From positions 113,748 to 177,747 of the forward strand of contig JAQWCW010000002.1 of NCBI GenBank assembly GCA_028705775.1: DNA of 64,000 bases. Direction: 5' to 3'. A model generated the notes under the pieces. It saw nothing but the letters and a program-made list of their open reading frames with translations, searched no databases and had not been told where the DNA came from. Positions 8,903-18,060 of this stretch are shown in pieces (the stretch's first letter is position 1; every line of letters begins with the position of its first letter). The position numbers and the translations under genes were made by a program. Source of the DNA: Eubacteriales bacterium. GTDB taxonomy: Bacteria > Bacillota > Clostridia > Christensenellales > Aristaeellaceae.

Positions 8903-10093
8903 ATGAAGATTACGGTAGCCGCGATTGATTTTGGGACAAGTAAAATCGTCACGCTGGTAGCCGAAAACGGCGGAAACCAGCGCTGCGATATTATTGGCGC
9001 GGGGGTTGAGAGCTATGACGGTTATCAGGGCGGAGCATGGATTTCGCCGGATAGCCTGAAGGACGCTATTGCAAGCTCTGTTGCAAAGGCTCAGGACCAG
9101 TCACATCATAAAATCAGAGAAATCAACGTCGGCGTTCCCGGCGAGTTTTCGCGCGTTTACGCCGTGGAAGCAAAGGTTGAGCTTCAGGGAACTGACCCGA
9201 GGGTTACGCCTCATGATATTGAGCTGCTGTTTTCCCGCGCCAGCGAGGAGCTTTCGCCCCTTCGCGGCGTGATAATCCATCGCAGTCCTGCGTGGTTTAT
9301 CGTGGATGACGGCAAGAAAACCCTTGAGCCGGTCGGAATGAAGGGGCGCGAGCTTCGCGCTCTGGTTTCCTTCGTTGTGACGGACGAGTATTTCATCAGT
9401 GAAACCCGTCAGCGCATGGACGAGCTTGGCATAAAGGTCAACGGCTATTTCTCCGTTCCCACGGGCGAGGCGATGCTTTTCCTGCCGGACGAGGAGCGCG
9501 ACCGCACGGCAGTCCTGATAGACATGGGCTATCTCTCCACCGACGTTATGGCGGTTGAGGGCGACGCGGTTGTTTTCCACGAAAGCATTCCGATGGGCGG
9601 CGCTTATATCGCGCTTGACGTGACCTACGGGCTTGACATTCCCCTTACAATGGCTGAGGAAATCAAGCGCAATTATGTGTATGGCCTCAGCGGCTCGAAC
9701 AGCGAAATAGAGGCTGTTTCGTCCGAAGGGCGCAATGTTTCCTTCCCCCGCGAAAAGGTTGCGGAGGTGCTTGAGCCGAGGGTTGACGAGATTGCCGAGG
9801 CAATCAAGAAGGCTATTGACGAAAGCGGAGTCAAGCTTGGAAACTGGAGCTCCGTTTATCTTACCGGCGGCGGAATAGGCATCAACAGAGGCGGCAAGGA
9901 TTATCTTGCGGCAAAGCTTGAGCGCCCCGTCCGCGAGGTTCCCAAGCGCACGGCGAAGCTCAACAGCCCCGTTTTCTCAAGCGCGCTCGGGCTTATAGAT
10001 TTGGTTATCGACACTATGGAGAATCAAAGCTCCGCCTCAGGCGGACCGTTCGACGGCATAGCGGATTTCTTCCGCAGCTTGTTCGGAAATTAA
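8903..10093 (+). CDS. ftsA: Cell division protein FtsA
   Basis: FtsA is the actin-like protein that tethers FtsZ filaments to the membrane. The actin-fold phosphate 1 motif AAIDFGTSKI is at the N-terminus, phosphate 2 is VLIDMGYLSTD, and the adenosine motif is VYLTGGGIGI. The C-terminal end FDGIADFFRSLFG forms an amphipathic helix of the kind FtsA uses to bind the membrane. I use ATG 8903 (396 residues); TTG 8897, in the same frame, has closer spacing to the AGGGGG at 8886-8891 and is a real alternative. ftsZ follows after 29 nt. Confidence 0.92.
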   Translation: MKITVAAIDFGTSKIVTLVAENGGNQRCDIIGAGVESYDGYQGGAWISPDSLKDAIASSVAKAQDQSHHKIREINVGVPGEFSRVYAVEAKVELQGTDPRVTPHDIELLFSRASEELSPLRGVIIHRSPAWFIVDDGKKTLEPVGMKGRELRALVSFVVTDEYFISETRQRMDELGIKVNGYFSVPTGEAMLFLPDEERDRTAVLIDMGYLSTDVMAVEGDAVVFHESIPMGGAYIALDVTYGLDIPLTMAEEIKRNYVYGLSGSNSEIEAVSSEGRNVSFPREKVAEVLEPRVDEIAEAIKKAIDESGVKLGNWSSVYLTGGGIGINRGGKDYLAAKLERPVREVPKRTAKLNSPVFSSALGLIDLVIDTMENQSSASGGPFDGIADFFRSLFGN

Positions 10094-10122
10094 GCTTTAC
10101 TTGAAATTGAGGAGGAATAGCT

Positions 10123-11556
10123 ATGTTGGAATTCAGCCCTGAAGACGAGAGCACGAATTTCGCTTCCATAAAGGTTGTCGGCTGCGGCGGCGGCGGAAAT
10201 AACGCCGTTAACCGTATGGTTGACGCCGGACTCAAGGGCGTCGAGTTTATTTCGATAAACACGGACAGGCAGGCGCTTACGCTTTCCCGTGCCGACCAGA
10301 AGATTCAGATTGGCGAAAAGCTCACCAAGGGCTTGGGCGCAGGAGCTGTTCCCGATATCGGCCGCCGCGCTGCGGAGGAAAGCCGCGAGGAAATTGCAGC
10401 TTCCTTAAAGGGCGCGGATTTGGTTTTCGTAACCGCCGGAATGGGCGGCGGAACGGGCACAGGCGCCGCTCCGATAGTCGCTGAGGTTGCCCGCGATTTG
10501 GGCTGCCTCACCATTGCGGTTGTAACAAAGCCGTTCCTCTTTGAGGGCAAGCAGCGCATGAAGAATGCCGAGCTTGGAATTGCAGACCTCAAGCAGTGCG
10601 TTGACACGCTCGTCGTTATCCCCAATGACCGCCTCCTTCAGGTTGTCTCCAAGGGAACTACGATGCTTGAAGCCTTCCGCATTGCGGATGATGTTCTCAG
10701 GCAGGGCATTCAGGGCATTTCCGATTTGATTGCTGTTCCTGCCATGATTAACCTCGACTTTGCGGACGTAAAGACCGTAATGGAGAGCGGCGGAATGGCT
10801 CATATGGGAATCGGCGTCGGCAAGGGCGAAAACCGCCTTGTGGACGCGGCGAAGAATGCCATTCAAAGCCCGCTTCTTGAAACCAATATTGATGGCGCAA
10901 GAGCCGTTCTTATCAATATCACCGGCGGCCCCGATGTAAGCATTCTTGAAATCAATGAGGCTGCAAACCTTATTATGCAGTCCGCTGACAGCGAAGCGAA
11001 CATCATTTTCGGCGCGGGAATTGACGAGTCCCTCAGCGATGAGGTACGCATAACCGTAATCGCAACCGGCTTTGAAAAAACCCCGTTCCCTCCCAAGGAA
11101 GTCAAAAAGGGCGGGCGCGTTCCTTCCGCGTTTGACGCGTCGCCTTATCACGCTCCTTCCTTTGAAACGCCTGCCGTTTCATCCTTCGGCATTCCGGACA
11201 GCTCCGTTCCCGCTCCCCAGATTCAGGAAACCGAGCTTCCCATCTTCTCCGGCAGCGCGCGCCCGACTCCGGGGCAGCAGATGATGCCGCAGCGCCAGAT
11301 GCCCCAGCAGCCCATGAACCCCTTCCAGCCGAACCAGTTCGCGCCGCAGGGTCAGGTTCAGTACCCGCAGGGCTATCCGCAGCAGAATCAGTATGCGCCG
11401 CAGGGTCAGATGATGCAGCAGCCTTTTGGCGGCTACCAGCAGCAGCCCAACGTTGTTTATCCCAATCAGCAGCCTGCGCAGCCGCAGCAGCCCAAGGAAG
11501 ACCTTACCGAGAAGGACGAGCTTGGAGTTCCCGCCTTCCTGCGCAAGAAGAAGTAA
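10123..11556 (+). CDS. ftsZ: Cell division protein FtsZ
   Basis: FtsZ is the tubulin-like GTPase that forms the Z ring. The N-terminal [13 protein letters not shown] and the tubulin signature GGGTGTG (in [12 protein letters not shown]) are intact, as is the T7-loop segment NLDFADVK. After the globular core of about 320 residues comes a linker of roughly 140 residues rich in Gln, Pro, Met and Tyr, then a short C-terminal conserved peptide ending VPAFLRKKK, the docking site for FtsA and other partners. The linker is longer and more Gln-rich than the B. subtilis one. AGGAGGA precedes ATG 10123. Confidence 0.98.
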   Translation: MLEFSPEDESTNFASIKVVGCGGGGNNAVNRMVDAGLKGVEFISINTDRQALTLSRADQKIQIGEKLTKGLGAGAVPDIGRRAAEESREEIAASLKGADLVFVTAGMGGGTGTGAAPIVAEVARDLGCLTIAVVTKPFLFEGKQRMKNAELGIADLKQCVDTLVVIPNDRLLQVVSKGTTMLEAFRIADDVLRQGIQGISDLIAVPAMINLDFADVKTVMESGGMAHMGIGVGKGENRLVDAAKNAIQSPLLETNIDGARAVLINITGGPDVSILEINEAANLIMQSADSEANIIFGAGIDESLSDEVRITVIATGFEKTPFPPKEVKKGGRVPSAFDASPYHAPSFETPAVSSFGIPDSSVPAPQIQETELPIFSGSARPTPGQQMMPQRQMPQQPMNPFQPNQFAPQGQVQYPQGYPQQNQYAPQGQMMQQPFGGYQQQPNVVYPNQQPAQPQQPKEDLTEKDELGVPAFLRKKK

Positions 11557-11601
11557 TAAGTCGTGTGATGAAACGTGAATTCGTTTCTCGTTTCAAAATA
11601 G

Positions 11602-11634
11602 AAACCCGCTTTCGATTTTTCGGAGGCGGGTTTT
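11602..11634 (+). terminator. Intrinsic terminator after ftsZ
   Basis: Stem AAACCCGC (11602-11609) pairs with GCGGGTTT (11626-11633) across a 16-nt loop and runs into a short T stretch. The remainder of the gap to 11846 shows no gene or clear signal. Confidence 0.65.
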
Positions 11635-11846
11635 GTAATGGGGGATATTCTTCAATGAAAACCGCATTTCCGCGCGTTTGCTCCGGCAGGATTTCTAAAT
11701 GAATTCGCCGCACGGACAAACATGAATGCTCCGGATAACAAGAAAACAAGCTCGTTTATGAGAACTCGTCGCCGTGATAAATAGCGCGAATCCCGTTTTC
11801 GGGCTTGTTTCCTGAATTTCGATAATTCTCTGCCGCCGTTTTTACC

Positions 11847-12725
11847 TTAAACCGCGCTTGCGCTGAAAGCGAATCTCGCGCAGGTGTCGGGCGGGATTAT
11901 CTGAACGTAGGGCTTGTCCTCCATGCTGCCGCTTTCGCCCTTGACGGCGGGAATTCCGCACCACGGCTCAAGGCATACGTAATCGGCGTTCGCCTTCGGC
12001 TTTGACCAGATACCGAGCACGCTGAATTTCGGGAAATCGAAGCGAATGCCCCTGCCGGTATTACGGCTTACAAGCCTTACGGAGCGGGATTTGAGCGAGG
12101 CGAAGATTAGCGCGTCGCGCTCGTCGAACAGCGAGTACTTGAGCGGAAGCACCCTTCCGTCCTCCATCTCGGAAAGCTTCTCCGTTCCGGTTATAATATA
12201 TCCGTTCGGCGCGAGCGAGTTGATTCCGTCCTCGTGCTGCTCAAATACGATGTCGTTATCCTCAAAGCCTTCGCCGTCCTCAAAGGGCAGAGCGAAGCCG
12301 GGATGTCCGCCAAGGCAGAAGGGCATCGGCTTATCATCCCTGTTTTCCACGAGCAGCACCGTGCTTATCTTGCCATCCTCAATAACGAAGGTGACATGGA
12401 GCGTGAAATGGAATGGGTAAACCGCGTAGGTTTCGGGCGTGTCGGACAAAAGAAGCTCGGCAAAGTCATCGCCGTGCTTTCCCAATGAAAAGTCCATCGC
12501 CCGCGTGAAGCCATGCTTCTTTATTCCGTAAGGCTTGCCGCCAATCTTCACGGTATCGTCGACGGTTGAGCCGACGACGGGGAAAAGGATGGGGCAGGAG
12601 GAGGTCCATACGCTTTCCTCGCGCTGCCATATATATTCGCGCCCGCCGTGCTTCCACGATTGCAGCTGAGCGCCCACCGAGCATATTTCCGCGCTTGAGC
12701 CGTTATGCGTAATCTTAATCTGCAT
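11847..12725 (-). CDS. Aldose 1-epimerase family protein (galactose mutarotase-like)
   Basis: This is a cytoplasmic beta-sandwich protein of the galactose mutarotase superfamily, 292 residues long. Conserved family elements visible are the N-terminal GAQLQSWK, the histidine segment KHGFTRAMDF, the second histidine in CLGGHPGFALP, and the C-terminal YVCLEPWCGIP with its glutamate near an IPPD segment. The arrangement is closest to the LacX/YeaD-like branch, whose sugar substrates are mostly unknown. The frame is open to 12767, but GGAGGC stands 10 nt before ATG 12725. It diverges from the O-antigen-ligase-like gene. Confidence 0.85.
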   Translation of the reverse strand: MQIKITHNGSSAEICSVGAQLQSWKHGGREYIWQREESVWTSSCPILFPVVGSTVDDTVKIGGKPYGIKKHGFTRAMDFSLGKHGDDFAELLLSDTPETYAVYPFHFTLHVTFVIEDGKISTVLLVENRDDKPMPFCLGGHPGFALPFEDGEGFEDNDIVFEQHEDGINSLAPNGYIITGTEKLSEMEDGRVLPLKYSLFDERDALIFASLKSRSVRLVSRNTGRGIRFDFPKFSVLGIWSKPKANADYVCLEPWCGIPAVKGESGSMEDKPYVQIIPPDTCARFAFSASAV

Positions 12726-12755
12726 TTTGTACGCCTCCAATGTTTTTTCGACTAT

Positions 12756-12784
12756 ATAATACGGCAAACACGCCGATTCTGCAA
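12756..12784 (-). promoter_or_regulatory. Promoter for the aldose-epimerase-like gene
   Basis: On the minus strand TTGCAG (12784-12779) and TATTAT (12761-12756) are 17 bp apart. The start codon is about 30 nt downstream. Its -35 lies 3 bp from the -35 of the opposing promoter. Confidence 0.65.
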
Positions 12785-12787
12785 GAC

Positions 12788-12816
12788 TTGACAGGGGAAT
12801 GCGCAGTATGTATTAT
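12788..12816 (+). promoter_or_regulatory. Promoter for the O-antigen-ligase-like gene
   Basis: TTGACA (12788-12793) and TATTAT (12811-12816) are separated by 17 bp, 40 bp before the gene's start codon. Confidence 0.7.
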
Positions 12817-12855
12817 TAACTTGATAGTATATTTGCACGCGAAAGAAGGATATTT

Positions 12856-14358
12856 ATGAAAAAAGCAGGGCGTTTCATTTGCGCGTTTGCGGCGTTTGCC
12901 GTGGTAATATATCTCTCGCTCATTCATCCGCTGCTTTTTCGCAACAGATTCTTTGACATAAATACGGTAAAGGCGTATGCGTTTGAAGCCTTCGCGCTCT
13001 GCGCCTTCGCCCTGTTCGTCATCGGGCTTATTATGCGCGGCTTTGAGATGGATTCGCCTGTTCGCGCCGATGATTTCTTTCTTATAGTATTTGTGATTGT
13101 AGCGGCTGTAAGCACATATCTCTCCCCGTATTCCGAGGAGGCGCTTACGGGCGAGGCGGGCAGAAGCTGCGGGCTTTTGTTCATTACGGCGCTTGCGGCG
13201 CTTTACTTCGTTGTTTCGCATACCCCGCGGGTAAGGCGGATGATTTACTTCTGCCTTACGATAAGCGGAACGCTCGTTTCAGCTCTTGCCGTCATGAACT
13301 TCTTCGGCGTTGACCCGCTGCGGTTCTATACGGACTTTTCCGAAGCAACCCACTATATGTTCATTTCCACAGTCGGCAATACAAGCGTTTTCGGCTCCTT
13401 CCTTGCAGTTTTCCTTCCGCTTGTGTTCTGGCGTATGTATATGAGCAAGTCAGCCTTGGGGCACGCTCTACTCAGCGTATGCGCCTTTATTGGCTGCTGC
13501 GCGCTCATAGCCGCTCGATGCGACGCGGCATATATTGCCGTCATCGTATTCTTCGCCTTCTCCCTGTGCCTGTGGGATAAGGTTGCGCGCGGCAGGATTG
13601 CCGAGGCAGCCGCAATCCTTTCCATATCAATGGTTGCCATGCGCCTTGCCTGCGGCGCGTATGGGCATTTCGGGCTTGAGGGCAGCCTGTCCGGAGCATT
13701 CCTCGCGTTTGAATACTGGTATATTCCCGCCGCGTTCTTTGCCGTGCTTGCCGCAATCGGCTTCTTCCTCAAATCGCGCCGCCGCCTGTTTTCAGGCAAG
13801 GCGTTTACGTTTGCTTTCGGCGTTCTGCTTGCGTCGGCAGCCGCGCTGACCGTTTACTATACCTTTATAAACACCTCTGCGCCGCTTGCAAAGCCGCTCG
13901 GCGTTTTCAGAATTACAGCCTTGTGGGGCAACTCGCGCGGCTACATATGGGATATTTCGCTCAAGCTGTTCAAGGACGCGCCGCTTTTGCAGAAGCTGTT
14001 CGGCTACGGGCCTGATACGCTTGGGCTTGCGGCATCCGAAAAATATATCGAGGTCATGCTTTCCTCGCGCGGCATGATTATCGACAATGCGCATAACCTG
14101 CCGCTGCAGCTTCTGCTCACAACGGGCGTCACGGGGCTTGTCTCCTTTGCCGCCTTTGCCTTCTTTGCGGTAAAGCGTATGTTCGCGGACGCAAAAGAGC
14201 GCCCCGTCATGTGGGGCGCCCTCATATGCGTTGTTTGTTATTTCGCTGTTTCCCTTGTCGGCGTTGAGCAGGCGGTAACGACTCCGTTGCTTTTCCTCAT
14301 GCTCGCGGCAAGGCGAATCAATCATTACGATAACGATTATCGTTCTTCCCTGAAATAG
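12856..14358 (+). CDS. O-antigen ligase/polymerase-like membrane protein (Wzy_C family)
   Basis: A 500-residue membrane protein with about 11-12 hydrophobic segments. The architecture is that of the O-antigen ligase/Wzy polymerase superfamily: paired helices with GNTSVFGSFLAVFLPL near residues 175-190, a large extracytoplasmic loop containing RGYIWDISLKLFKDAPLLQ and the FGYGPDTL segment, and DNAHNLPLQLLLTTG, matching the conserved His-containing loop (H/N-N-x-x-L-x-x-L). In monoderms such proteins polymerise or transfer surface polysaccharides. No glycosyltransferase genes adjoin it, so the polymer is unknown. GAAAGAAGGA precedes ATG 12856. Its 3' end overlaps the convergent permease gene by 22 nt. 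Confidence 0.78.
   Translation: MKKAGRFICAFAAFAVVIYLSLIHPLLFRNRFFDINTVKAYAFEAFALCAFALFVIGLIMRGFEMDSPVRADDFFLIVFVIVAAVSTYLSPYSEEALTGEAGRSCGLLFITALAALYFVVSHTPRVRRMIYFCLTISGTLVSALAVMNFFGVDPLRFYTDFSEATHYMFISTVGNTSVFGSFLAVFLPLVFWRMYMSKSALGHALLSVCAFIGCCALIAARCDAAYIAVIVFFAFSLCLWDKVARGRIAEAAAILSISMVAMRLACGAYGHFGLEGSLSGAFLAFEYWYIPAAFFAVLAAIGFFLKSRRRLFSGKAFTFAFGVLLASAAALTVYYTFINTSAPLAKPLGVFRITALWGNSRGYIWDISLKLFKDAPLLQKLFGYGPDTLGLAASEKYIEVMLSSRGMIIDNAHNLPLQLLLTTGVTGLVSFAAFAFFAVKRMFADAKERPVMWGALICVVCYFAVSLVGVEQAVTTPLLFLMLAARRINHYDNDYRSSLK
14327..14343. terminator. Small hairpin at the convergent gene junction
   Basis: ACGATAA (14327-14333) and TTATCGT (14337-14343) form a perfect 7-bp stem around a 3-nt loop, inside the 22-nt overlap of the two converging coding sequences. 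It has no long T run on either strand, so it may be a weak or Rho-assisted stop or just coding sequence. Confidence 0.3.
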
Positions 14359-15296
14359 TTCACGCCGCAGCTTGCCGGCTGATTGTTCTCCTTCTTCATT
14401 CGTATGGAGGAGATTACAAGCACTATGCAGGTTACAACGAAGGGGAGCATCGCGTAAAACGCGTTCGGAATCTTGATTGGCAGATATAGGCGAAGCACGC
14501 TGAATGCGCCGAAAACGAGCGAGCCCATAATAGCCCTTGCGGGGCTCCATGCCGCGAATATAACCAGCGCTACCGCAATCCAGCCCTGACCGGAAACGCA
14601 GTTGTACGTCCATGTTCCGGCGCAGGTGACGAGCGAAATGTACGCGCCGCCGATTCCGCAGATTGCGCCGCCCAGCAGAATATGCGTGTATTTATACGCG
14701 CTCACGTTGATTCCCACCGCGTCCGCCGCGGCGGGATTTTCGCCTACCGCTCTCAGGTTAAGCCCCTTCTGCGTGCGCTTGAGGTAAAAACTCATCAGAA
14801 TCGCAAGCAGGAGCGCCAGATAGGTGAATATCGAATGGTTGAACAACAGCTTGCCGATATACGGAATATCCGAAAGCAGCGGTATCGTGAAGGGCTTGAG
14901 TATTGAGCCGACAGAGGCGGAAACGGAGGCAGAGCCGGTTACGGAGGCTGTTGTAAGGCTTGTGCCGATAAAGTTGCCAAGCCCCGTTCCGAATATCGTA
15001 AGAGTAAGACCCGCGACGTTCTGATTCGCCTTGAATGTAACCGTGAGCAGCGCGTAAATTCCCGCGCCGAGCATTCCGCCGAGAATGGCGAACACGAACA
15101 CCATTATCGCGCTGTTGAGCAGATAGCCGCCCATGAAGCCGAACGCGGCGCCCATGAACATCATTCCCTCAACGCCGAGGTTCAAATGCCCCGCCTTTTC
15201 GGTTATAATCTCGCCCAAGGTTCCGTAGAGCAGGGGAACGGCGGCGAGGATTGTGGCATAGAGGAAGGAGGTAAGCATATTTGCAAAATCATTCAT
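14337..15296 (-). CDS. Nucleoside ABC transporter permease (NupQ/BmpC-like)
   Basis: Second permease of a BmpA-type importer, 319 residues with about eight to nine membrane segments. The conserved stretches LNLGVEGMMFMGA and GWIAVALVIFAAW are typical of the BPD_transp_2 permeases paired with purine nucleoside binding proteins. It starts 1 nt after the stop of the preceding permease gene, with AAGGAGG 9 nt before ATG, so translation is likely coupled. It is the last gene of the xpt-bmpA-ATPase-permease-permease operon. Confidence 0.88.
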   Translation of the reverse strand: MNDFANMLTSFLYATILAAVPLLYGTLGEIITEKAGHLNLGVEGMMFMGAAFGFMGGYLLNSAIMVFVFAILGGMLGAGIYALLTVTFKANQNVAGLTLTIFGTGLGNFIGTSLTTASVTGSASVSASVGSILKPFTIPLLSDIPYIGKLLFNHSIFTYLALLLAILMSFYLKRTQKGLNLRAVGENPAAADAVGINVSAYKYTHILLGGAICGIGGAYISLVTCAGTWTYNCVSGQGWIAVALVIFAAWSPARAIMGSLVFGAFSVLRLYLPIKIPNAFYAMLPFVVTCIVLVISSIRMKKENNQPASCGVNYFREER

Positions 15297-15297
15297 G

Positions 15298-16404
15298 TTA
15301 TTTTGCCTCCTTTTCCGGCGCGTTCCTGTGCTGACGGACTATCTTGTAGTTGATGAAGAACTCAGCGCCGAGAACGAAGAAAAGTATGATTCCCTGAAAA
15401 ACGCTTACAACGTCCGACGAAAGGTTGTAGGTGCTCTCGCAGGTGAGGCAGCCCTTGTCCAGAACGCCGAAAAGTATTGAAACTATCAGGATTACAAGCG
15501 GCGAAAGCTGTCCGAGCCAAGCGATTATTATAGCGTCAAAGCCAACGCCGCCCGCCACGTTATCCGTAAGCATTTTATCCGAGCCAGCAACCTGAAGCAT
15601 ACCGGCAAGCCCGCAAATCGCGGCTGAAATGAACATTGTGCGCATAATAATTCTCTTAACGGGCATTCCAGCGTATTCGGCTGTGTTTATGTTTTCGCCG
15701 ACGACGGAAAGCTCGTAGCCGTGCTTTGTGTAGCGCAGATAGACAAACACAAGCACAACGAGGGCGAGCGCGAAAATCCAGCCGATATGCACGCCGAGAA
15801 CCATCGGCAGGCGCGCCGTTTTTGAAAAGCGCGCCATCTGCGGGAAGCCGTTCTTTCCGGGGTCAATCCACGGCCCTTCGCGCAGGAACTGGATGAAGAA
15901 AACCACAATGTAGTTCATCATCAGGGTAAAGAGCGTTTCGTTCGTTCCGAAGCGCGTTTTGAAATAAGCGGGTATAAGCCCCCAAAGACCGGCAATCAGT
16001 ATCGAGGCAACGACCATGCAGGGTATCATGACTGCGCTGGGCAAATCAGGGAAGGTATAGGCGAAGAAGGAGGCGGCAATCGCGCCGATTGCAATCTGCC
16101 CCTCGCCGCCGATATTCCAGAATTTCATCTTGAAGGCGAGGGTAAGGCCGAGCGCCGTTATGCACAGCGGAATGGCAATCTTTGCTGTTGTTTTTATCGC
16201 CGTAGCGTTGCCGAGAGAGCCTTCAATCAGCGTTTTGTACATCGAGAAGGGATTGATTCCGAGCGCCCATACGAAAAGACCTGCGGTTATCAGCGCAAGC
16301 AGAATTGCCGCAAGGCGCATCAGAAGCGCACGAGAGGGCTTCAGCCCCGCGCGCTGTACAACGTGGATGCGCCCAAGTGAATTCTTCATGCTCACTGCCG
16401 TCAT
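15298..16404 (-). CDS. Nucleoside ABC transporter permease (NupP/BmpB-like)
   Basis: First permease of the importer, 368 residues, BPD_transp_2 family. After a basic N-terminus it has about nine hydrophobic segments, with the family stretch FWNIGGEGQIAIGA near residue 95 and GVGFDAIIIAWLGQLSPL later. The ATG at 16404 overlaps the stop of the ATPase gene (ATGA), and AAGGAGGCG lies 7 nt upstream of it. Confidence 0.88.
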   Translation of the reverse strand: MTAVSMKNSLGRIHVVQRAGLKPSRALLMRLAAILLALITAGLFVWALGINPFSMYKTLIEGSLGNATAIKTTAKIAIPLCITALGLTLAFKMKFWNIGGEGQIAIGAIAASFFAYTFPDLPSAVMIPCMVVASILIAGLWGLIPAYFKTRFGTNETLFTLMMNYIVVFFIQFLREGPWIDPGKNGFPQMARFSKTARLPMVLGVHIGWIFALALVVLVFVYLRYTKHGYELSVVGENINTAEYAGMPVKRIIMRTMFISAAICGLAGMLQVAGSDKMLTDNVAGGVGFDAIIIAWLGQLSPLVILIVSILFGVLDKGCLTCESTYNLSSDVVSVFQGIILFFVLGAEFFINYKIVRQHRNAPEKEAK

Positions 16405-17906
16405 ACCGTCGCCTCCTTATGCTCGGCGCTTTCGCCCGTCATCAGCAGACCTATTTTTTCCTTCGTAAGCTCCTTTGCGGGATGTATTCCCGTAATCCTG
16501 CCGCCGCAGAGAATCATGATTCTGTCGCACAATTCGAGCAGAACGTCCAAATCCTCGCCGATGTAAAGCACGCCGACGCCCTTTTTCTTTTGCGTGTTGA
16601 GCATATCGTAGATTGTGTAGCTTGAGTTGATGTCAAGCCCGCGCACGGGGTATGCGGTTATCAGTATTCGCGGCGAGGAGTGAATTTCGCGCCCCAAAAG
16701 CACCTTCTGCACGTTGCCGCCCGAAAGCTTTTTGACCTGCGTTCCTATGCTCGGCGTAACTATTCCAAGCTCGCTGACGAGCGATTTTGCAAGCTCCCGC
16801 GCAGGCGCGCGCCTTAGGAACGGACCTTTTCCGTAGCTGTGGTAGCTTTTAAGCAGCAGATTATCAACAATGTCCATTCCGCCAACAAGCCCCATTCCGA
16901 GCCTGTCCTCAGGAACGAAGGACATTGAAATTCCGCGCTTTATAATTTCGCGCGTCGGTATTCCTTCTATATGATTGCCGTCAAAGATAACCGAGCCTTC
17001 GGAAATCTTCTGCAAGCCGACAATCGACTCGCAAAGCTCCTTCTGCCCGCTTCCGGCTACTCCCGCAACGCCGAGTATTTCGCCGCCGCATATGGAAAAG
17101 CTTATGTTTCTGAGGGCAAAGGGTCTGTCCGCGCCCGCTACCGATACGTTTTCAAGCGTAAGCAGGGGCTTTCCGGTAGAGCAGTCGGGGCAGTCGAGCT
17201 TCAACTCAACCGGACGCCCGACCATCGCCTCCGTAAGCTGCTGCTTTGACGAGGTTGCGGTAAGCACGCTGCCGACGCTTTCGCCCTTGCGCAGAATGCT
17301 CACCCTGTCCGAAATTGCCATAACCTCGCTCAGCTTATGAGTTATGATTATGATTGCCTTGCCCTGAGCGCGCATTGCGCGCAGGTTATTGAACAGCTTG
17401 TCCGTTTCCTGCGGGGTCAGAACGGCTGTCGGCTCGTCAAGAATAAGCACCTTCGCTCCGCGCGAAAGCACCTTGAGGATTTCGACGGACTGTTTTTCGC
17501 CGACGGACATTTCATATATCTTCTTGTCAAGCTCAACGCCCAGCCCAAGCTCCTCGCAGGTTTTTTCAAGATTCTTGATAGTGCCTGCCTTTGTTCCGAG
17601 GATAATGTTCTGGCGCGCGGTCAGCACGTCAACCAGCTTGAAATGCTGGTGAATCATACCGATTCCGTGCTTGATTGCATCCTTCGGGGAGCGGATAGCC
17701 ACTTCCTTTCCGCCAAGGAAAATGCTGCCCTCGTCGGGTGTGTATATTCCGCTTATCATGTTCATAAGCGTCGTTTTGCCGCTCCCGTTTTCGCCGAGCA
17801 GCGCGAGGATTTCGCCCTGCTTAACGTACAAGTCAACCTTGTTTACGGCTGTTACGGGGCCGAACCGCTTGGTAAGGGAGCGCAGCTCCAGCGCGTCGGT
17901 CTGCAT
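16401..17906 (-). CDS. Nucleoside ABC transporter ATP-binding protein (NupO-like, two ABC domains)
   Basis: A duplicated ABC ATPase of 501 residues that energises uptake through the two neighbouring permeases. The first domain has Walker A GENGSGKTT, the signature MSVGEKQSVEILK, and Walker B VLILDEPTA. The second has a degenerate Walker A (GVAGSGQKEL), the signature LSGGNVQKVLLGREI, and a changed Walker B-like ILITAYPVRGLD where ILIAAQPTRGLD is usual; this asymmetry is normal in the family. The frame is open to 17972, but AAGGAGGA stands 9 nt before ATG 17906. Confidence 0.9.
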   Translation of the reverse strand: MQTDALELRSLTKRFGPVTAVNKVDLYVKQGEILALLGENGSGKTTLMNMISGIYTPDEGSIFLGGKEVAIRSPKDAIKHGIGMIHQHFKLVDVLTARQNIILGTKAGTIKNLEKTCEELGLGVELDKKIYEMSVGEKQSVEILKVLSRGAKVLILDEPTAVLTPQETDKLFNNLRAMRAQGKAIIIITHKLSEVMAISDRVSILRKGESVGSVLTATSSKQQLTEAMVGRPVELKLDCPDCSTGKPLLTLENVSVAGADRPFALRNISFSICGGEILGVAGVAGSGQKELCESIVGLQKISEGSVIFDGNHIEGIPTREIIKRGISMSFVPEDRLGMGLVGGMDIVDNLLLKSYHSYGKGPFLRRAPARELAKSLVSELGIVTPSIGTQVKKLSGGNVQKVLLGREIHSSPRILITAYPVRGLDINSSYTIYDMLNTQKKKGVGVLYIGEDLDVLLELCDRIMILCGGRITGIHPAKELTKEKIGLLMTGESAEHKEATV

Positions 17907-18000
17907 TCTGAAATGTCCTCCTTGCGTGATGCTGTTTCTGCTGATTTCCGTTTGCGGAAGGGGAGAAATCAATAGAAGCAGCGCCTTAAAAAGTATTCAG

Positions 18001-18041
18001 AAAAGGAAAACGCCCTGAGGGAGGGATTAGCTCCCCCAGGG
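18001..18041 (-). terminator. Hairpin between the binding-protein and ATPase genes
   Basis: On the minus strand an 11-bp stem (18041-18031 with 18023-18013, one G-U pair, 7-nt loop) is followed by a T-rich run. It lies inside the operon, 20 nt after the binding-protein stop. It probably acts as a partial terminator or 3' stabiliser that keeps the binding protein in excess over the membrane components. Confidence 0.78.
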
Positions 18042-18060
18042 ACTTTTTGCTATCGGTTGA

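Noticed and set aside
13792..14613. A 273-codon minus-strand frame opposite the O-antigen-ligase-like gene
   Set aside because: Shadow frame with Arg- and Cys-rich, featureless translation; both real genes here have family signatures.
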